DNA from: CAYLJJ01 sp964384025
GTDB taxonomy: Bacteria; Myxococcota_A; Bradymonadia; UBA7976; UBA1532
Assembly: GCA_964384025.1 (NCBI GenBank)
Contig: CAYLJJ010000172.1
Coordinates: 1-7,623, forward strand
Length of the DNA: 7,623 nucleotides
Direction: 5' to 3'
Shown here: positions 6,429-7,623 of the stretch, one piece after another
How positions within the stretch are numbered: position 1 is the stretch's first letter
How the letters are laid out: every line of letters starts with the position of its first letter
Notes under the pieces: generated by a model
Seen by the model: only the letters and a program-made list of their open reading frames with translations
Database searches by the model: none
What the model was told of the DNA's origin: nothing
Program-made: the position numbers and the translations under genes

Positions 6429-6719
6429 GTGGATCAAATGATTAGGGAGATCTACTGGAAGGATCGCGCTGTAGACACCCAATGGAGTGTGCTGGAACTC
6501 ACGCCGCCCGGCGCGCTGGCCTGCGATGGTACGGCGCAGAGCTGCTCAGAGGGCGAGGCGGTGATCGATGGGTTGAGCTGTATCAGCGAGGGGCGAGTTG
6601 GGCGATGTCTGGAGGGGGTTTGTTGCATCGCTGAGAGTTGCTTAGAGCGACGTGAGTGTGGAGATTGGGCGAACAGCTACGGGGGCGTGGTCTCTTGTGG
6701 GGCCACACACCGACGCTGA
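6429..6719 (+). CDS. Small cysteine-rich ORF, possibly a gene remnant
   Basis: This frame encodes 96 residues from GTG 6429, or 93 from ATG 6438. Neither start has a good ribosome binding site: AAGG at 6423-6426 is too near the first and rather far from the second. There is no signal peptide. From residue about 26 onward the sequence is coding-like, with nine cysteines (32, 39, 51, 60, 65, 66, 71, 77, 90) in a G-rich, disulfide-type pattern such as GRCLEGVCCIAESC. The end (RECGDWANSYGGVVSCG) recalls the CG-x-x-x-x-x-CGG-x-x-x-CG tails of Cys-rich extracellular proteins of this bacterial group. An exported fold without an export signal suggests the 3' stump of a longer gene. It lies 54 bases after the lipoprotein stop and in the same frame, but the linking codons are not protein-like. 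Confidence 0.45.
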   Translation: MDQMIREIYWKDRAVDTQWSVLELTPPGALACDGTAQSCSEGEAVIDGLSCISEGRVGRCLEGVCCIAESCLERRECGDWANSYGGVVSCGATHRR

Positions 6720-6745
6720 CGGGTTGCTCTATGAGGCGTTCATCT

Positions 6746-6762
6746 GAGAGCTTGAGGCTCTC
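6746..6762 (+). other. Short perfect hairpin before the HD gene
   Basis: GAGAGC (6746-6751) and GCTCTC (6757-6762) form a perfect 6-bp stem around a 5-base loop. No T-run follows, so it is a poor intrinsic terminator. It lies 17 bases upstream of the HD-domain gene start and just before its ribosome binding site, so it could mark a processing or pausing site, or be chance. Confidence 0.3.
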
Positions 6763-6769
6763 TTCGATG

Positions 6770-6774
6770 AAGGA
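6770..6774 (+). promoter_or_regulatory. Ribosome binding site of the HD-domain gene
   Basis: AAGGA five bases before ATG 6780 supports this start codon. Confidence 0.6.
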
Positions 6775-6779
6775 AACAG

Positions 6780-7346
6780 ATGCTCAAATCGAGATTTAAT
6801 GAGGCTCTGCTCTATGCGACGAAGATCCACGCAGATGATCTGAGGAAGGGCAGCTCAATCCCATATATCTCTCATCTGCTCGGCGTCTGCGCGCTTGTGT
6901 TGGAGGATGGCGGTGATGAGGATGAGGCGATCGCCGCGCTGCTACATGACACCCTTGAGGATCACCCCGAAGAGGTCAAGAGATCTGATCTTGAGCGCCG
7001 TTTTAGCGCTCGCGTGGCGAGGCTCGTTGAGCTGTGTAGCGATACACCCCCTGATTATCAGGGCGGCCCGAAGCCTCCTTGGTATGAGCGGAAGATGGGC
7101 TATGTCGAGCAGATCCGCAGGGAGACCTATCCGCTGTGTCGGGTAGCCTTGGCAGACAAGCTTCATAACCTGCGGACTCTTGTCATGGACCATCGCCAGT
7201 TGGGTGATACCGTCTGGGCGCGCTTTAAGGCGACCAAGGAGAAGCAACTTTTTTACTATCAGGCTCTCACTGATGCCTTTAGAGAGGCTCAAGCGCCCGA
7301 ACATCTGTTGGATGAACTGGATTCTTTGATCGGAGAGCTTGGCTGA
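6780..7346 (+). CDS. HD-domain phosphohydrolase, SpoT/MESH1-like (putative alarmone hydrolase)
   Basis: This 188-residue cytoplasmic enzyme belongs to the HD superfamily branch related to the ppGpp hydrolase half of Rel/SpoT and to stand-alone MESH1. It has no synthetase, TGS or ACT domain. Visible motifs are RKGSSIPYISH with His32, LLHDTLED with His56-Asp57 and Glu60-Asp61, and ADKLHNL with Asp126. The His32-to-His56 spacing of 24 and the adjacent HD and ED pairs match the metal and water-activating residues of Rel (His53, His77, Asp78, Glu81, Asp82, Asp144), so it should be catalytically competent with a divalent metal. WYERK and the later WARF-x(7)-LFYY segment also fit small bacterial HD proteins of this type. 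Likely substrates are (p)ppGpp or a related 3'-phosphorylated nucleotide; the substrate is inferred. The gene follows the Cys-rich remnant by 60 bases with its own ribosome binding site, and its function is unrelated to the envelope genes upstream. Confidence 0.88.
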   Translation: MLKSRFNEALLYATKIHADDLRKGSSIPYISHLLGVCALVLEDGGDEDEAIAALLHDTLEDHPEEVKRSDLERRFSARVARLVELCSDTPPDYQGGPKPPWYERKMGYVEQIRRETYPLCRVALADKLHNLRTLVMDHRQLGDTVWARFKATKEKQLFYYQALTDAFREAQAPEHLLDELDSLIGELG

Positions 7347-7357
7347 CCTGAGATTTC

Positions 7358-7379
7358 AAGGCCTCGCCTTATGAAGGCG
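7358..7379 (+). other. Two overlapping, mutually exclusive hairpins after the HD gene
   Basis: AAGGC-CTC-GCCTT (7358-7370) and CGCCTT-ATG-AAGGCG (7365-7379) share the central GCCTT arm, so only one can form at a time. They start 11 bases after the HD gene stop. The nearest T-run (7408-7413) is 28 bases further on, so this is not a classical intrinsic terminator. A transcript-end stabiliser or a factor-assisted stop is possible. Confidence 0.35.
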
Positions 7380-7407
7380 TTGCTCACATCGCGTGAAAGA
7401 GGCTAGA

Positions 7408-7586
7408 TTTTTTCTCAAACTGGAAAGGCTATTTTCAGCTACATCCTCAATGACTTTATCTGCGCGACCCGGCGGATCTTGGCAGGGGAAGGGGTTGAGG
7501 TTGAGGTGGATGCGGTCACCTCGGCGCTGGCTTCTGCCTCAACTCGACAAACACAGCTATTTGGACCTCGTCCTGTACAAAAATAG
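7408..7586 (+). pseudogene. Protein-like frame without a start, probable gene debris
   Basis: After TAG 7405-7407 the plus strand stays open to TAG 7584-7586. It reads protein-like sequence, for example TGKAIFSYILNDFICATRRI and then LAGEGVEVEVDAVTSALASA, ending in RQTQLFGPRPVQK. Codon choice resembles the GC-rich genes nearby. There is no ATG; only a TTG (Leu in RRILAG) or an internal GTG could start it, and no ribosome binding site is obvious. It reads like the 3' end of a decayed gene. I do not recognise the family. An ATG-less 73-codon GTG frame over the same bases (7393-7614) looks worse. Confidence 0.3.
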
Positions 7587-7623
7587 GATCGGGGGAAAAA
7601 CTGAGCGGTTTTGAGGGCTTCGA

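Noticed and set aside
7393..7614. Plus-strand GTG-started frame of 73 codons
   Set aside because: Residue content is Arg/Leu/Trp-rich and unlike protein, and it competes with the more natural frame at 7408-7586.
1..7623. CRISPR arrays, tRNA or rRNA genes, insertion sequence ends
   Set aside because: No regularly spaced repeat-spacer pattern, no cloverleaf with a T-loop GTTCRA box, no rRNA-like stretch, and no transposase or terminal inverted repeats were seen by eye.

Overview
The window looks like chromosomal DNA from a myxobacterium-like bacterium (Myxococcota or Bradymonadota, formerly Deltaproteobacteria). This rests on domain content alone: a Hanks-type Ser/Thr kinase with one membrane helix and an exported tail, a PEGA-domain membrane protein, and a very large lipoprotein. 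That lipoprotein combines a SUMF1/FGE-like fold, thrombospondin type 3 repeats, MopE-like metal-binding motifs and cysteine-stapled RCC1-type repeats, a combination typical of these lineages. No rRNA, tRNA, CRISPR array or transposase was seen, so the taxonomic call is an inference.

Layout. Bases 1-412 hold no convincing intact gene, only two protein-like stretches in one frame interrupted by stops. On the minus strand a two-gene operon runs 3078->413. The first gene is a 514-residue membrane Ser/Thr kinase. Two bases after its stop comes a 372-residue exported protein with 19 cysteines, a PEGA-like domain and two C-terminal membrane helices. An 83-base divergent intergenic region (3079-3161) separates this operon from a plus-strand gene for a 1070-residue mosaic lipoprotein (3162-6374). 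Downstream on the plus strand are a small Cys-rich ORF (6429-6719), probably a remnant, and a stand-alone HD-domain hydrolase of the SpoT/MESH1 type (6780-7346). The last 277 bases contain two overlapping hairpins and a short protein-like frame that looks like gene debris.

How the genes may work together (inference). The kinase operon and the lipoprotein share one intergenic region and all have exported domains. A reasonable model is an envelope sensing module. The kinase carries a periplasmic tail, its operon partner presents a disulfide-rich helical domain plus PEGA on the outside of the inner membrane, and the lipoprotein is a calcium-stabilised display or adhesion platform ending in a probable double beta-propeller.

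Most unusual points: (1) the kinase C-lobe carries a segment present three times as an exact-period 81-bp (27-residue) tandem repeat, where family members normally have one; (2) the Cys-rich partner has four C-x3-C-centred modules that I do not recognise; (3) the lipoprotein has thirteen C-x9/10-C stapled blades plus one degenerate blade, which fits two seven-bladed propellers; (4) base composition is strongly mosaic, with AT-rich islands inside two genes.
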